Below are positions 1 to 8,545 of a DNA stretch of 25,806 nt, one piece after another; the first letter of the stretch is position 1; each line of letters opens with the position of its first letter. A model generated the notes under the pieces. The model worked only from the letters and a program-made list of their open reading frames with translations. It searched no databases and had not been told where the DNA came from. The position numbers and the translations under genes were made by a program. The DNA lies in NCBI GenBank assembly GCA_945903615.1, contig CAMDOL010000003.1, positions 1-25,806 of the forward strand, written 5' to 3'. This stretch comes from Rickettsia typhi. Lineage in GTDB: Bacteria; Pseudomonadota; Alphaproteobacteria; Rickettsiales; UBA1997.

Positions 1-149
1 AAGGAACTGAAATGGTTATGCCGGGTGACAATGTAAAAATCAATGTCGAACTCATCGCTCCAATTGCCATGGAAGAAGGCCTTCGTTTTGCTATCCGTGA
101 AGGTGGCAGAACTGTTGGGGCTGGAGTGGTTTCTAAGATAATTAAATAA
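1..149 (+). CDS. tuf: Elongation factor Tu, C-terminal end (partial)
   Basis: The first bases, read in frame 3, encode the last 48 or so residues of EF-Tu. The domain III signature MVMPGDNV is followed by an acidic/aliphatic stretch, [15 protein letters not shown], and the ending SKIIK. EF-Tu delivers aminoacyl-tRNA to the ribosome as a GTP complex. The 5-prime end lies outside the window. The stop codon is 10 bases before rpsJ, so tuf heads the S10 gene string, an arrangement common in alphaproteobacteria. Identification is certain because the C-terminus is almost invariant. Confidence 0.97.
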   Translation, partial: GTEMVMPGDNVKINVELIAPIAMEEGLRFAIREGGRTVGAGVVSKIIK

Positions 150-159
150 TTAGTTTATA

Positions 160-483
160 ATGAGCAATAAAGAAGGAATAAAAATATCTCTTGAATCTTT
201 TGATCATGTTGTTTTGAACAAAGCAATGCAAGAGATCATCAATACTGTAAAAAGAACTGGTGCGGCTGTTAAAGGTCCTATCCCATTACCAACTAAGATT
301 CACAAACTTACAGTAATTCGTGGACCTCATGTTGATAAAGATTCTAGAGAGCAATTTGAAATAAGATCTTCAAAAAGACTACTGATTATCTCTCCTACTG
401 CTCAAACTGTGGATGCCTTGATGAAGTTAAATCTCTCATCTGGGGTTAATATTAAGATCGCAATTAATGGGGCTAGTAACTAA
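160..483 (+). CDS. rpsJ: 30S ribosomal protein S10
   Basis: 107 residues, close to the usual 102-105. The central loop signature [20 protein letters not shown] and the following [14 protein letters not shown] are the S10 family hallmark; this region contacts 16S rRNA in the 30S head. In other bacteria the same protein, called NusE, joins NusB in transcription antitermination. The stop TAA shares its last A with the ATG of rplC, so the two are probably translationally coupled. No strong Shine-Dalgarno site precedes the ATG. Confidence 0.97.
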   Translation: MSNKEGIKISLESFDHVVLNKAMQEIINTVKRTGAAVKGPIPLPTKIHKLTVIRGPHVDKDSREQFEIRSSKRLLIISPTAQTVDALMKLNLSSGVNIKIAINGASN

Positions 484-1118
484 TGATTAATTTGATTGCC
501 AAAAAAATTGGAATGAGTCACCTCTATCAAGAGAGTGGCGCTGCAGTACCTTTCACTATGGTGCAGCTTTATGATAATTGTGTGGTTGATTTAAAGATCA
601 ATGCCGATAATGATAAAGAATTTGATCATATCTTGCTTGGATACGGTAAAGTTGCTAATACTAAAAAAGTTGCCAAATCAGTCGCTGGTGTTTTCATTAA
701 GAAAAATATTCCAGTTCATAAAAAAATCTACGGATGCCGAGTTGAAAAAAACTCTAATCATACAGTAGGTGACATTATCACTGCTGAATCACTTTTAAAA
801 GAAGGCGATTTTGTTGATGTGAGCGGTATCTCAACTGGTAAAGGTTTTGCCGGCGTTATGAAAAGACATAACTTTGCTGGTTTAGAAGCTAGTCATGGTG
901 TTTCTGTTTCTCACAGATCTCATGGTTCAACTGGTCAAAGACAGGATCCGGGTAAAGTCTTTAAAGGCAAAAAAATGGCCGGACATATGGGTGTAGATAA
1001 AATAACTGTCAAAAATTTAGAAGTTTTAATAATTAATAAAGAGAACAACACTATAGCTATTAAGGGCGCAATTCCTGGTACAAACGGTAGTGATGTGGTC
1101 ATAAAAATTGCTAATTAG
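483..1118 (+). CDS. rplC: 50S ribosomal protein L3
   Basis: 211 residues, typical length. The segment at residues 147-170 (HGSTGQRQDPGKVF, then KGKKMAGHMG) is the conserved L3 extension that reaches toward the peptidyl-transferase centre. Q152 corresponds to the glutamine methylated by PrmB in other proteobacteria. The N-terminus [15 protein letters not shown] also fits. L3 is an early 23S rRNA assembly protein. It overlaps rpsJ by one base at the start and is followed seven bases later by the rplD ATG. Confidence 0.97.
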   Translation: MINLIAKKIGMSHLYQESGAAVPFTMVQLYDNCVVDLKINADNDKEFDHILLGYGKVANTKKVAKSVAGVFIKKNIPVHKKIYGCRVEKNSNHTVGDIITAESLLKEGDFVDVSGISTGKGFAGVMKRHNFAGLEASHGVSVSHRSHGSTGQRQDPGKVFKGKKMAGHMGVDKITVKNLEVLIINKENNTIAIKGAIPGTNGSDVVIKIAN

Positions 1119-1125
1119 GGAATAT

Positions 1126-1761
1126 ATGGTTGATTTAAGAACAATTGATTTTGCTAGTTCAAAAGTTGTAGCAGAGAAATTAGATTTTGCTTTGGAGGTT
1201 GGCGGTCAAACGCGATTAGAAAACCCAAGAGCTGTGGCTTATGTCTTGGGATGGCAGCGCGCCAAAAGAAGATCTGGCTCAGCAAATACCAAGCTTATGT
1301 CAGAAATTTCTGGAACTACTGCAAAACCTCATAAACAAAAAGGAACTGGCAGTGCTCGTCAAGGTAGTAAAAGATCAGTGCAATTTAGAGGTGGTAGAAC
1401 TTGTTTTGGTCCACGCGCTAGATCATTCGATTTTTCTTTACCGAAAAAAATTATTAAAACAGCCCTGGCTGATGTGATTAGATTAAAAATTAAAGAAAAT
1501 AAAGTCCTGTTATTCTCTGGTTGTAACGCTAATTTGAAAACTACTCAAGTTAATAAATTGCTTAAATCTAGTAATATAAATCAAGCTTTGTTTTTATATC
1601 AATCTGATAACGATTCTAACCATATTATTCAGTCAGTTCGTAATCTAAAAAATGTTAAGGCTTTGGATTTTAAAGGTTTGAATGTCTACGACATTTTGAA
1701 TTTTGAATTCCTAGTTCTTGATAAAAATTTGTTCCAAACAATTAAAGAGGTGGCATTGTAA
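1126..1761 (+). CDS. rplD: 50S ribosomal protein L4
   Basis: 211 residues from ATG 1126, which gives the start MVDLRTIDF. An in-frame TTG lies at 1108 but is inside rplC, and the AGGGA at 1117-1121 is placed to serve 1126. The loop GTGSARQGSKRSVQFRGG, near residues 67-84, is the L4 extension that lines the peptide exit tunnel. In E. coli L4 also represses its own operon by attenuation; nothing in this sequence shows whether that happens here. The stop overlaps the rplW start by one base. Confidence 0.96.
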   Translation: MVDLRTIDFASSKVVAEKLDFALEVGGQTRLENPRAVAYVLGWQRAKRRSGSANTKLMSEISGTTAKPHKQKGTGSARQGSKRSVQFRGGRTCFGPRARSFDFSLPKKIIKTALADVIRLKIKENKVLLFSGCNANLKTTQVNKLLKSSNINQALFLYQSDNDSNHIIQSVRNLKNVKALDFKGLNVYDILNFEFLVLDKNLFQTIKEVAL

Positions 1762-2051
1762 TGAGTGCAATTAATTACGATAAAATAAAAGGTTTAATTT
1801 ATACCGAAAAATCCAATAAGCAGCTTGAGCAAAACAAATATTGTTTTGAAATCAGCTCTGATTGCGATAAAACCGAAATCAAATCTTCATTGAAAGCAAT
1901 ATTTAATGTTGATGTTATCAAAGTAAATGTCAGTAATGTGACTGGTAAAATCAAAAGATTCAAAGGCATCGTTGGCAAGAGATCATCTTACAAAAAAGCC
2001 TTGGTTACAATTAAAGAAGGTCAATCAATCAACTTTGAGGGTTCAAACTAG
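1761..2051 (+). CDS. rplW: 50S ribosomal protein L23
   Basis: 96 residues, normal for bacterial L23. The N-terminal YDKIKGLIYTEKSN and the C-terminal segment VNVSNVTGKIKRFKGIVGKR fit the family; the second part is the rRNA-binding loop. L23 sits at the exit tunnel and is the docking site for trigger factor and SRP. It overlaps rplD by one base and is followed three bases later by rplB, so it is co-transcribed in the S10 cluster. Confidence 0.95.
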   Translation: MSAINYDKIKGLIYTEKSNKQLEQNKYCFEISSDCDKTEIKSSLKAIFNVDVIKVNVSNVTGKIKRFKGIVGKRSSYKKALVTIKEGQSINFEGSN

Positions 2052-2054
2052 AAA

Positions 2055-2885
2055 ATGGCAATTAAAAATTATAAAGCTATTACCCCAGCTTTAAGACAAT
2101 TAAAATTAGTTGACAGAAGCGATTTGTGGAAGTCTTCACCGTTGAAGATTCTAACTACGACTGCTCCTGTTCAAGCTGGAAGAAATAACAAGGGTCGTAT
2201 TACAGTCAGACACAAATCTGGTGGTCATAAAAAATCTTACCGAATCATTGATTTCAAAAGAAATAAATTTGATATCGAGGCTATGGTAGAGAGAATTGAA
2301 TATGATCCAAATAGAACAGCCTTCATCGCTTTGATCAAGTATACTGATGGTGTTTTTTCTTACATAATTGCTCCACACAAATTAAAGGTTGGTGATAAAA
2401 TCATCTCTTCAAAGCAATTAATCGACATCAAAATTGGTAATTCGATGCCTCTTTCAGTAATTCCAATTGGATCAATAATCCATAATATTGAATTAAAGCC
2501 TGGCTGTGGTGCTGCCGTTTCAAGATCAGCCGGAACCTACGCGCAATTGGTTGGTAAAGATGGTGGATATGCTCTAGTTAAAATGCAATCGGGTGAGATC
2601 AGATTATTTTTGCTTGATTGTATGGCTACAATCGGTTCAGTTTCTAACCTTGATAATAAAAACGTTTCTATTGGTAAAGCTGGTAGATCACGGTGGTTAG
2701 GTATAAGACCAACAGTTCGTGGTGTTGCTATGAACCCAGTTGATCACCCACACGGTGGTGGTGAGGGCAGAACTTCAGGCGGTCGTCACCCAGTCTCCCC
2801 AACTGGTAAATCAGCTAAAGGTAAAAAAACCAGATCGAGAAAAAAATCGAATCGTTTAATTGTTAAAAACAGACATAAAAAATAA
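2055..2885 (+). CDS. rplB: 50S ribosomal protein L2
   Basis: 276 residues, typical. The C-terminal signature [20 protein letters not shown], from about residue 226, includes the histidine (H231 here) that matches E. coli H229, a residue important for peptidyl-transferase activity. The N-terminal [20 protein letters not shown] is also canonical. L2 bridges 23S domains and contacts 16S rRNA. The gene starts with ATG three bases after rplW. It is one of the most conserved proteins in the window and carries no anomaly. Confidence 0.98.
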   Translation: MAIKNYKAITPALRQLKLVDRSDLWKSSPLKILTTTAPVQAGRNNKGRITVRHKSGGHKKSYRIIDFKRNKFDIEAMVERIEYDPNRTAFIALIKYTDGVFSYIIAPHKLKVGDKIISSKQLIDIKIGNSMPLSVIPIGSIIHNIELKPGCGAAVSRSAGTYAQLVGKDGGYALVKMQSGEIRLFLLDCMATIGSVSNLDNKNVSIGKAGRSRWLGIRPTVRGVAMNPVDHPHGGGEGRTSGGRHPVSPTGKSAKGKKTRSRKKSNRLIVKNRHKK

Positions 2886-2890
2886 CTGAT

Positions 2891-3169
2891 ATGCCCAGAT
2901 CATCATGGAAATTACCGTTTGTTGACGGTTACTTATTAAAAAAAGTCAAGGAATATAATAGCTCTTCGAAAAAGCAAATTATTAAAATTTGGTCAAGAAG
3001 ATCTACTATCCTCCCTCAATTTGTTGGGGTTAACTTTGCAGTTCATAATGGCAAAAAATTTGTTTCTGTTTTAGTTAGTGAAGGAATGGTTGGTCATAAA
3101 TTTGGTGAGTTTGCTCCAACTAGAACTTTTTATGGTCACGGTGGTGATAAAACTGTTAAAAAATCTTAA
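2891..3169 (+). CDS. rpsS: 30S ribosomal protein S19
   Basis: 92 residues, the standard length. The start [19 protein letters not shown] and the C-terminal motif [20 protein letters not shown] are the S19 signature. S19 forms a head complex with S13 near the A-site and takes part in inter-subunit bridges. It lies five bases after rplB. An open frame overlapping its 3-prime end belongs to an upstream in-frame extension of rplV and is not a separate gene. Confidence 0.97.
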   Translation: MPRSSWKLPFVDGYLLKKVKEYNSSSKKQIIKIWSRRSTILPQFVGVNFAVHNGKKFVSVLVSEGMVGHKFGEFAPTRTFYGHGGDKTVKKS

Positions 3170-3176
3170 TAAAATT

Positions 3177-3557
3177 ATGTCTTTAACTAAAGAAAAAAAA
3201 CCAGCAGCGCAAGAAGAAAAAACAGCAGTTGCATACCTAAACGCGCTTAAATCTAGCCCGCTTAAAGTTATGAAATTGACTAGAAACTTGCCAGGTTTGC
3301 CAGTTGCAGAAGTGCTAATGAAATTAAAATTTTGTAACTTAAAAGTTGCTGGACCAGTAAGAGATTTGGTTTATTCAGCAATGTCTAATGCTGAAAATAA
3401 TCACAATATGGATGTTGATAACTTATTCGTAAAAAGAATTGATGTTGGTCGCGCTTTTGCTCTAAAAAGATTTAGTGCCCGTGCTAGAGGTAGATCTAGT
3501 CAAATACTAAAGACTTTTAGCAACATCAGGGTTGTACTAGTAGAAAAACAAAATTAA
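3177..3557 (+). CDS. rplV: 50S ribosomal protein L22
   Basis: 126 residues from ATG 3177 (MSLTKEKKPAAQEEK). The frame is open upstream to 3078, but that part overlaps rpsS and does not resemble L22. The core ALKSSPLKVMKLTRNLPGLP is the conserved start of L22. RDLVYSAMSNAENNHN and the C-terminal hairpin VGRAFALKRFSARARGR also match; the hairpin lines the exit tunnel and is the macrolide-response region. A charged 15-residue N-terminal leader precedes the core, slightly longer than in E. coli. Confidence 0.95.
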   Translation: MSLTKEKKPAAQEEKTAVAYLNALKSSPLKVMKLTRNLPGLPVAEVLMKLKFCNLKVAGPVRDLVYSAMSNAENNHNMDVDNLFVKRIDVGRAFALKRFSARARGRSSQILKTFSNIRVVLVEKQN

Positions 3558-3575
3558 TAACAAAAGGTAGAAACA

Positions 3576-4214
3576 GTGGGTCAAAAAGTTAATCCGGTTG
3601 GTTTTAGAATTTTAAACAAAAAAAGCTGGGAATCAGTTTGGTTTGATAAAAAACTATATGCAAAAAAATTAGTTAATGACGTTCAAATTAGAAAGTTCAT
3701 CAAAACTAAATATGCCCATTGTGGTATAGCAAGTGTTGTTATTGAAAGGCCGTCGGACAAAATTCATTTAATAATTAAAACCTCCAAGCCAGGTGTGTTG
3801 ATTGGTAAAAAAGGTTCGGATATCGAAAAAATTAACCAAGCAGTTGAGAAAATTGCTGGCGTGAAAGTTGACGTTAAAATCGTTGAAGTTGATAAGCCTG
3901 ACACTAATGCAGCGTTAATTGCCCAAAGCATCGCTAAACAATTAGAAAGCCGTGCGGCCTTCAAAAAAGTTATGAAAAAGTCAATGCAGTCAGCCATGAA
4001 ATTTGGTGCGCTGGGAATCAAAATTGCTTGTGCTGGAAGACTGGGTGGCGCTGAAATTGCTCGTACTGAATGGTATAAAGAAGGATCAGTCCCACTTCAT
4101 ACCCTAAGATGTGACATCGATTATGCCACCGCTAATGCTTACACTACCTATGGTGTGATTGGTGTTAAAGTTTGGGTTCATAAAGGATTTGTTGATAAAA
4201 ATAACACTAAATAA
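3576..4214 (+). CDS. rpsC: 30S ribosomal protein S3
   Basis: 212 residues, beginning at a GTG that gives the canonical MGQKVNPVGFRI. AAAGGT at 3563-3568 is a reasonable ribosome-binding site. A KH domain is visible with its GxxG loop at residues 77-80 (GKKG within PGVLIGKKGSDIEK). The C-terminal domain contains GRLGGAEIARTEW, the S3 signature. S3 binds 16S rRNA in the head and forms part of the mRNA entry helicase with S4 and S5. Confidence 0.96.
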   Translation: MGQKVNPVGFRILNKKSWESVWFDKKLYAKKLVNDVQIRKFIKTKYAHCGIASVVIERPSDKIHLIIKTSKPGVLIGKKGSDIEKINQAVEKIAGVKVDVKIVEVDKPDTNAALIAQSIAKQLESRAAFKKVMKKSMQSAMKFGALGIKIACAGRLGGAEIARTEWYKEGSVPLHTLRCDIDYATANAYTTYGVIGVKVWVHKGFVDKNNTK

Positions 4215-4216
4215 TT

Positions 4217-4630
4217 ATGTTAGTACCAAGTAAGACCAAATATAGAAAAGCCCAGAAGGGTGGAAAAAAAATCCTAGGGTTAGCCAATTCAGGTAATAAA
4301 TTATCTTATGGATCTTTTGGATTAAAATCTCTAGAGCCTTGCAAACTCAATTCTAAACAAATCGAATCAGCTAGAAAGGTTCTAAGTCGCTATATGAAGA
4401 GAGCTGGAAAAATGTGGATTTCGGTTTTTCCTCACACTCCTGTTACTAAGAAACCAGCTGAAGTTCGGATGGGAAGTGGTAAGGGAAGCGTTGAATATTA
4501 TATCGCTAAAATCAAACCGGGTCGGGTGATTTTTGAAATTGATGGAGTGGATGAAGCATCATCAATCTTGGCACTGACTAAAGCTTCTGCCAAATTACCA
4601 TTTAAAACTAAAATTATTAATCTGATCTAG
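4217..4630 (+). CDS. rplP: 50S ribosomal protein L16
   Basis: 137 residues, the normal length. The start MLVPSKTKYRKAQKG is canonical. The internal signature is RYMKRAGKMWISVFPHTPVT followed by KKPAEVRMGSGKGSVEYYIA. L16 binds 5S and 23S rRNA near the A-site tRNA elbow and is required for late 50S assembly. The gene begins two bases after rpsC. The usual arginine and methionine-containing motif (RMGSGKG) is intact. Confidence 0.96.
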   Translation: MLVPSKTKYRKAQKGGKKILGLANSGNKLSYGSFGLKSLEPCKLNSKQIESARKVLSRYMKRAGKMWISVFPHTPVTKKPAEVRMGSGKGSVEYYIAKIKPGRVIFEIDGVDEASSILALTKASAKLPFKTKIINLI

Positions 4631-4631
4631 T

Positions 4632-4802
4632 ATGTCAAAAATTGAAGATAAAAAATCTCTATTGCAAGATATTTCATCAAAAAAGAAAAGCCTCTTGATG
4701 ATGAGAATCAAGCGCTCCTCTGGTGATTTCGAAGCAGCAAAAAATATGAAAAACACTAGGAAAGAAGTCGCTAGATTATTCACCAAGCTTAATTCAAAAT
4801 AA
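4632..4802 (+). CDS. rpmC: 50S ribosomal protein L29
   Basis: A 56-residue protein running from ATG 4632 to TAA 4802 (MSKIEDKKSLLQDISSKKKS at the start, KEVARLFTKLNSK at the end). Its place between rplP and rpsQ is invariant for L29. The helical, charged sequence with a late R-x5-ARLxT-like segment (TRKEVARLFTKL) fits the two-helix hairpin fold, though overall it is divergent. L29 sits beside L23 at the exit tunnel. The start is one base after the rplP stop, and a two-base gap leads to rpsQ. Confidence 0.9.
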   Translation: MSKIEDKKSLLQDISSKKKSLLMMRIKRSSGDFEAAKNMKNTRKEVARLFTKLNSK

Positions 4803-4804
4803 CT

Positions 4805-5032
4805 ATGAAGGTAAAAATTTTAAACATTATAGATAATAAAACTTTTAAAGCTGAAGCAACTTTGTATAAGCCACATAAAAAATATGGGAAATACCTTACT
4901 TCTCATAAAAAATATTTGGTTCATTACGAAGGTGACAAAAAATTAAATATTGGTGAAGAAGTTGTTATTAAAGAAACTAGACCGATATCTAAAAATAAAA
5001 GATGGATATTAACCACAACTAACGAGGCTTAA
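4805..5032 (+). CDS. rpsQ: 30S ribosomal protein S17
   Basis: 75 residues. An OB-fold RNA-binding protein. The segments [19 protein letters not shown] and [17 protein letters not shown] contain the S17 signature (GD.V.I.E.RP.SK.K.W). The N-terminus is short ([14 protein letters not shown]), lacking some of the leader common in other proteobacteria. It binds 16S rRNA in the 5-prime domain and is a primary assembly protein. It begins two bases after rpmC. Confidence 0.94.
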   Translation: MKVKILNIIDNKTFKAEATLYKPHKKYGKYLTSHKKYLVHYEGDKKLNIGEEVVIKETRPISKNKRWILTTTNEA

Positions 5033-5036
5033 ACAA

Positions 5037-5405
5037 ATGATTCAGATGCAAACTAATTTAGTGGTTGCCGATAATTCCGGTGCTAAAACTGCTAGATGTA
5101 TTAAAGTTCTAGGTGGAAGTGATCACATGATCACTGGAATTGGTGACATTATTGTGGTTTCAATCACCAGCATTATACCTGGCTCAAAAGTCAAAAAAGG
5201 GCAGGTTGCTAAAGGTGTGATTATCAGAACTAGAAGTAAAACCGTCCGACCAGATGGAAGTTTCATTGTCTTCGGTGATAATGCAATTGTTTTGGTTGAT
5301 AAAGATGGAGAACCTTTGGCGACTCGTGTTTTCGGTCCGGTTGCTAGAGAAGTTAGACAAAAAAATTTTTTAAAGATCGTTTCACTTGCTTCGGAGGTAT
5401 TATAG
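5037..5405 (+). CDS. rplN: 50S ribosomal protein L14
   Basis: 122 residues, exactly the usual size. The start [20 protein letters not shown] and the motif [19 protein letters not shown] followed by [12 protein letters not shown] identify L14. The protein contacts 16S rRNA in an inter-subunit bridge and is the binding partner of the silencing factor RsfS. This marks the start of the spc-type gene cluster. The stop codon TAG is directly followed by the ATG of rplX, and GGAGG at 5393-5397, inside the end of rplN, is the rplX ribosome-binding site. Confidence 0.97.
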   Translation: MIQMQTNLVVADNSGAKTARCIKVLGGSDHMITGIGDIIVVSITSIIPGSKVKKGQVAKGVIIRTRSKTVRPDGSFIVFGDNAIVLVDKDGEPLATRVFGPVAREVRQKNFLKIVSLASEVL

Positions 5406-5723
5406 ATGGCACTTAAATTTAAAAAAAGTGATCAAGTTATTGTTATAGCTGGATCAAGCAAAGGTAAAACTGGTAATATCGTATCCATTAAAAATGATAG
5501 AGTAATTGTTGGTGGTGTTAATTTGGTAACCTTTCATAAAAAACCAACTTCTAATCAAGCTGGTGAAATTACTAAGAAAGAAGGCTCGATTCACATTTCT
5601 AATCTCTCTCATATTGAGAACGGTAAGCCAGTAAAAATTGCTTTTAAAGTTGAAGCTGGAGAGAGTAAGAGTTTTGTTCGCAAAACTCGCATCTCCAGAA
5701 AAACTGGTAAGAAAATTGACTAA
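5406..5723 (+). CDS. rplX: 50S ribosomal protein L24
   Basis: 105 residues. The KOW motif near the N-terminus (KSDQVIVIAGSSKGKTGNIV, then VIVGGVNLVTFHKKP) is characteristic. L24 is an early assembly initiator bound near the 5-prime end of 23S rRNA. The gene starts immediately after the rplN stop, downstream of GGAGG. The gap before rplE is 35 bases, longer than most in this cluster. Confidence 0.95.
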   Translation: MALKFKKSDQVIVIAGSSKGKTGNIVSIKNDRVIVGGVNLVTFHKKPTSNQAGEITKKEGSIHISNLSHIENGKPVKIAFKVEAGESKSFVRKTRISRKTGKKID

Positions 5724-5758
5724 GAATTTGATTAAATAATTGAAATTTCCAAAACACG

Positions 5759-6292
5759 ATGTCTTACACAAAAGAATTATATATAAAATCGGTTGCTGAT
5801 TTAAAAAAGCAATTTCCTTACCAAAATGATATGGAAGTTCCTCGTTTGACCAAAGTCAGTATCAACGTTGGTATTAAAGCGGTTGATAGCGATAATAAGT
5901 TTCTTTCTTATCTGGCGGCGCAAGTTTCTGCGATTGCTGGCCAAAAAGCAGTAATCACTAAATCTCGCAAATCAATTGCCACTTTCAAACTTCGAGAAAA
6001 TATGGGTATTGGTTGCATGGTAACTTTACGTGGTAAAAAAATGTATGAATTTTTTGATCGTCTGGTTTATATAGCTCTGCCAAGAGTTAGAGATTTTAGA
6101 GGTCTGTCAGCCAAAGGTTTTAACCAAAGTGGACATTATTCTTTTGGTCTTAAAGAACATAACGTGTTTTTAGAAGTTGATCTTGATAATATCTTAAAAA
6201 TTTTCGGCATGAACATCACTATCGCTACCAATGCTAAGACTAAAGAGGAATCGGTCTATTTATTAAAAAAGCTTAATCTTCCTATAAAATAA
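5759..6292 (+). CDS. rplE: 50S ribosomal protein L5
   Basis: 177 residues, typical. [18 protein letters not shown] is followed by [24 protein letters not shown] sequence (here [20 protein letters not shown]). The block [20 protein letters not shown] completes the family signature. L5 binds 5S rRNA and contacts P-site tRNA in the central protuberance. The C-terminus [20 protein letters not shown] is also canonical. It starts with ATG and has no clear Shine-Dalgarno site. Confidence 0.97.
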   Translation: MSYTKELYIKSVADLKKQFPYQNDMEVPRLTKVSINVGIKAVDSDNKFLSYLAAQVSAIAGQKAVITKSRKSIATFKLRENMGIGCMVTLRGKKMYEFFDRLVYIALPRVRDFRGLSAKGFNQSGHYSFGLKEHNVFLEVDLDNILKIFGMNITIATNAKTKEESVYLLKKLNLPIK

Positions 6293-6299
6293 ATTCATT

Positions 6300-6605
6300 A
6301 TGGCTAAAAAAAGTTCAATTAACAAAAATTTAAGAAGAAAAGCTTTGGCGACCAAGCTAAAGTCAAAAAGATCTTGTTTATTAGATATTGCTAATAATGT
6401 TGAGTTACCTTTCGAGGACAGACTTAAAGCACAAATTAAATTAGCAGAATTGCCAAGAAATAGTGCTGAGATCAGATATAGAAACAGATGTAGCCTAACT
6501 GGTAGACCAAGAGGTGTTTACAGAAAATTTTCCTTGTCCAGAATCGCCATAAGAGAACTTGCTTCTTGGGGTCAAATTCCTGGCTTAACTAAATCAAGTT
6601 GGTAA
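6300..6605 (+). CDS. rpsN: 30S ribosomal protein S14
   Basis: 101 residues, the long zinc-free form of S14. The start [17 protein letters not shown] and the C-terminal [20 protein letters not shown] with [20 protein letters not shown] match the proteobacterial family. The CxxC pairs of the short zinc form are absent. S14 sits in the 30S head near S10 and S19. It is seven bases after rplE and seven before rpsH. Confidence 0.97.
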   Translation: MAKKSSINKNLRRKALATKLKSKRSCLLDIANNVELPFEDRLKAQIKLAELPRNSAEIRYRNRCSLTGRPRGVYRKFSLSRIAIRELASWGQIPGLTKSSW

Positions 6606-6612
6606 TTATACG

Positions 6613-7011
6613 ATGTCAGTTAATCACTCAGTTTCCGATCTAGCCACCATTATCCGTAACGGTTATATGGTTGGTCGTAAAGTCGTTACTTCTCCAGTCT
6701 CTAATTTAAGAGAGGCGGTGCTTAAAATCTTAAAAGAAGAAGGTTACATTTTAAACTACAGCAAACTTGCTGAAAAAGACGGTAAAAGCAGATTCGATAT
6801 CCATTTAAAATATCACCTCTCTGCTCCAGTAGTCAGTGAAATTTCGGTTGTCTCTAAACCCGGAAGAAGAGTTTATTGCAATGCTGATCAAATTCCAGTA
6901 GTCAAAAACGGTTTAGGAATAGTTATTATTTCTACTTCTAGTGGTGTAGTTGCGGATCATACAGCAAGAGCCTCTAAGATTGGCGGTGAAATTCTATTAA
7001 AAGTATTTTAG
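6613..7011 (+). CDS. rpsH: 30S ribosomal protein S8
   Basis: 132 residues, the standard length. The N-terminal SVSDLATIIRNGYMVGRKVV and the C-terminal block NGLGIVIISTSSGVVADHTA identify S8. The second contains the variable form of the GGxxGI/VxSTSxG motif that binds helix 21 of 16S rRNA. In E. coli S8 represses the spc operon by binding its mRNA; no matching target structure was identified by eye here. Confidence 0.96.
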   Translation: MSVNHSVSDLATIIRNGYMVGRKVVTSPVSNLREAVLKILKEEGYILNYSKLAEKDGKSRFDIHLKYHLSAPVVSEISVVSKPGRRVYCNADQIPVVKNGLGIVIISTSSGVVADHTARASKIGGEILLKVF

Positions 7012-7036
7012 TTAACAAATTTATTCAAAAAAAGTT

Positions 7037-7570
7037 ATGTCACGAGTTGGTAAATTACCAGTTAAATTACCGGAAAATATCAAAACTAACATTGTTGGTA
7101 ATGTTATAAATTTTGATAATGGTAAGGTTAAAAAGTCTTATAAAGTCATGCCTTCCGTTGATGTTGCTTATGCTGATAACATTTTGAAATTTACTGCCAG
7201 AGAAGGATTTGAAAAAGCTTCAGTTGATGTAGGAATGGATCGTAGCAATGTTAAAAATATCGTTTTAGGCTTACAAACTCCTTTCAAAATAGTTTTGGAA
7301 ATCAACGGTGTTGGTTATAAAGCGGCTGTTGAAAAATCCAGTGTCATTTTGAGCTTGGGATATAGTCATGAGATATTTTATCTTCTGCCACAAAATGTAA
7401 CAGCGGTTTTTGAAAAACCCAATCTAATTACTCTCACCAGTGATGATAAAGTTTTGGTTGGACAAATCGCTTCTGAAATCATCTCTTTTAGAAAACCTGA
7501 GCCTTACAAAGGTAAGGGTGTAAAGATTGCTGGAAAAGCAATTGTTCGTAAAGAAGGTAAGAAAAAATAA
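7037..7570 (+). CDS. rplF: 50S ribosomal protein L6
   Basis: 177 residues. The start MSRVGKLPVKLPENIKTNI is typical. The C-terminal signature FRKPEPYKGKGVKIAGKAIV with a lysine-rich tail is the L6 hallmark (PEPYKGKGI). L6 lies near the sarcin-ricin loop at the base of the L7/L12 stalk. The middle of the protein (ILSLGYSHEIFYLLPQNVTA) matches the second repeat of the L6 fold. It begins 25 bases after rpsH. Confidence 0.96.
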   Translation: MSRVGKLPVKLPENIKTNIVGNVINFDNGKVKKSYKVMPSVDVAYADNILKFTAREGFEKASVDVGMDRSNVKNIVLGLQTPFKIVLEINGVGYKAAVEKSSVILSLGYSHEIFYLLPQNVTAVFEKPNLITLTSDDKVLVGQIASEIISFRKPEPYKGKGVKIAGKAIVRKEGKKK

Positions 7571-7587
7571 CATTAAATAATATTGAT

Positions 7588-7947
7588 ATGCCAGCCTCAC
7601 TAAGTAATTCTGAAAAAAGACAAATAAGAGTTAGAAGTAACATCAAAAAAAGAAACAGAGGTCAAAGATCGAGAATATCGGTTTTTAGATCAAACAAAAA
7701 TATCTATGTTCAATTGATTGGTATTGATGGAAACGTTATCCAATCTTGCTCATCAACTATCTTTGATGAAAAAGATTTGAAAGATAAAAAAGGTATTGAT
7801 ATTGCTAAAATCGTTGGTAGTAAGTTTGCCAAGGATTGTATTGCTAAGGGCGTTAAAGAAGTGGTTTTCGATAAAGGATGCTATTTGTATAGTGGCAGAG
7901 TAAAGGCTGTGGCAGATTCTTGTCGGGAAGCTGGTCTTCAATTTTAA
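7588..7947 (+). CDS. rplR: 50S ribosomal protein L18
   Basis: 119 residues, normal. RISVFRSNKNIYVQLI is the conserved strand of the 5S rRNA-binding domain. VVFDKGCYLYSGRVKAVADS followed by CREAGLQF is the C-terminal signature (FDRGGxxYHGRVKAxADxAREAGLxF in the family). L18 carries 5S rRNA into the central protuberance together with L5. The basic N-terminal tail (RSNIKKRNRGQRSR) is expected to bind rRNA. Confidence 0.96.
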   Translation: MPASLSNSEKRQIRVRSNIKKRNRGQRSRISVFRSNKNIYVQLIGIDGNVIQSCSSTIFDEKDLKDKKGIDIAKIVGSKFAKDCIAKGVKEVVFDKGCYLYSGRVKAVADSCREAGLQF

Positions 7948-7990
7948 CGGCTTCAATTCTAATTAATTCAATAAAATTAAATCTAACAAG

Positions 7991-8545
7991 ATGTCAAAAC
8001 CTAATAAAAATTCAGTCGAATTAGTCGAAAAGTTAATCTCGGTAAATAAAGTTTCTAAAACTGTAAAAGGTGGCAAAAACTTTTCCTTCGCTGTACTAGT
8101 TGTGGTTGGTGATAAAAACGGTAAAGTTGGTTTTGGCAAGGGTAATGCCAAAGAAGTTGCTGACGCCAAAAATAAAGCTTTCGAAGCGGCAAGAAAATCT
8201 TTAAAAAAAGTTGCCCTTAAAGAAGGAAGAACTATTCATCACGATGTTGAGGGTAGATTTTGCTCAGCAAGGGTTAGTATGAGATCGGCACCAGCAGGAA
8301 CTGGCGTTATCGCTGGAAGTGCAATGCGTGCCATTTTTGAATGTGCGGGAATTCACGATATCGTTTCTAAATCTCTTGGAACCTCCAACCCTTACAATAT
8401 GGTTTGGGCTACTTTTCAAGCTTTAGGAAAATTAAATTCACCAAGAAGTATTGCGGACAAAAGATCAAAAGAAATTTCTGAAATTATCAAAAGAAGAAAT
8501 GCGGTTTTAAAAACGAATAATAACAATAATAACAATGAGGTTTAA
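7991..8545 (+). CDS. rpsE: 30S ribosomal protein S5 with an asparagine-tract tail
   Basis: 184 residues. [20 protein letters not shown] and [19 protein letters not shown] form the double-stranded RNA-binding N-domain signature. The C-terminal domain carries [20 protein letters not shown], involved in decoding accuracy, and [17 protein letters not shown]. The extreme C-terminus is unusual: seven consecutive asparagines (bases 8516-8536, built from AAT/AAC codons) before the final Glu-Val. That looks like a simple-sequence expansion in a tail that varies across the family. The stop is directly followed by the ATG of rpmD, whose GAGG ribosome-binding site lies in the last codons. Confidence 0.96.
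   Translation: MSKPNKNSVELVEKLISVNKVSKTVKGGKNFSFAVLVVVGDKNGKVGFGKGNAKEVADAKNKAFEAARKSLKKVALKEGRTIHHDVEGRFCSARVSMRSAPAGTGVIAGSAMRAIFECAGIHDIVSKSLGTSNPYNMVWATFQALGKLNSPRSIADKRSKEISEIIKRRNAVLKTNNNNNNNEV

Noticed and set aside
1108-1125. TTG start of rplD inside rplC
   Set aside because: ATG 1126 gives the canonical L4 start and has AGGGA just upstream.
3078-3176. N-terminal extension of rplV overlapping rpsS
   Set aside because: The extra 33 codons are the alternative frame of the rpsS end and do not resemble L22; ATG 3177 gives a normal protein.
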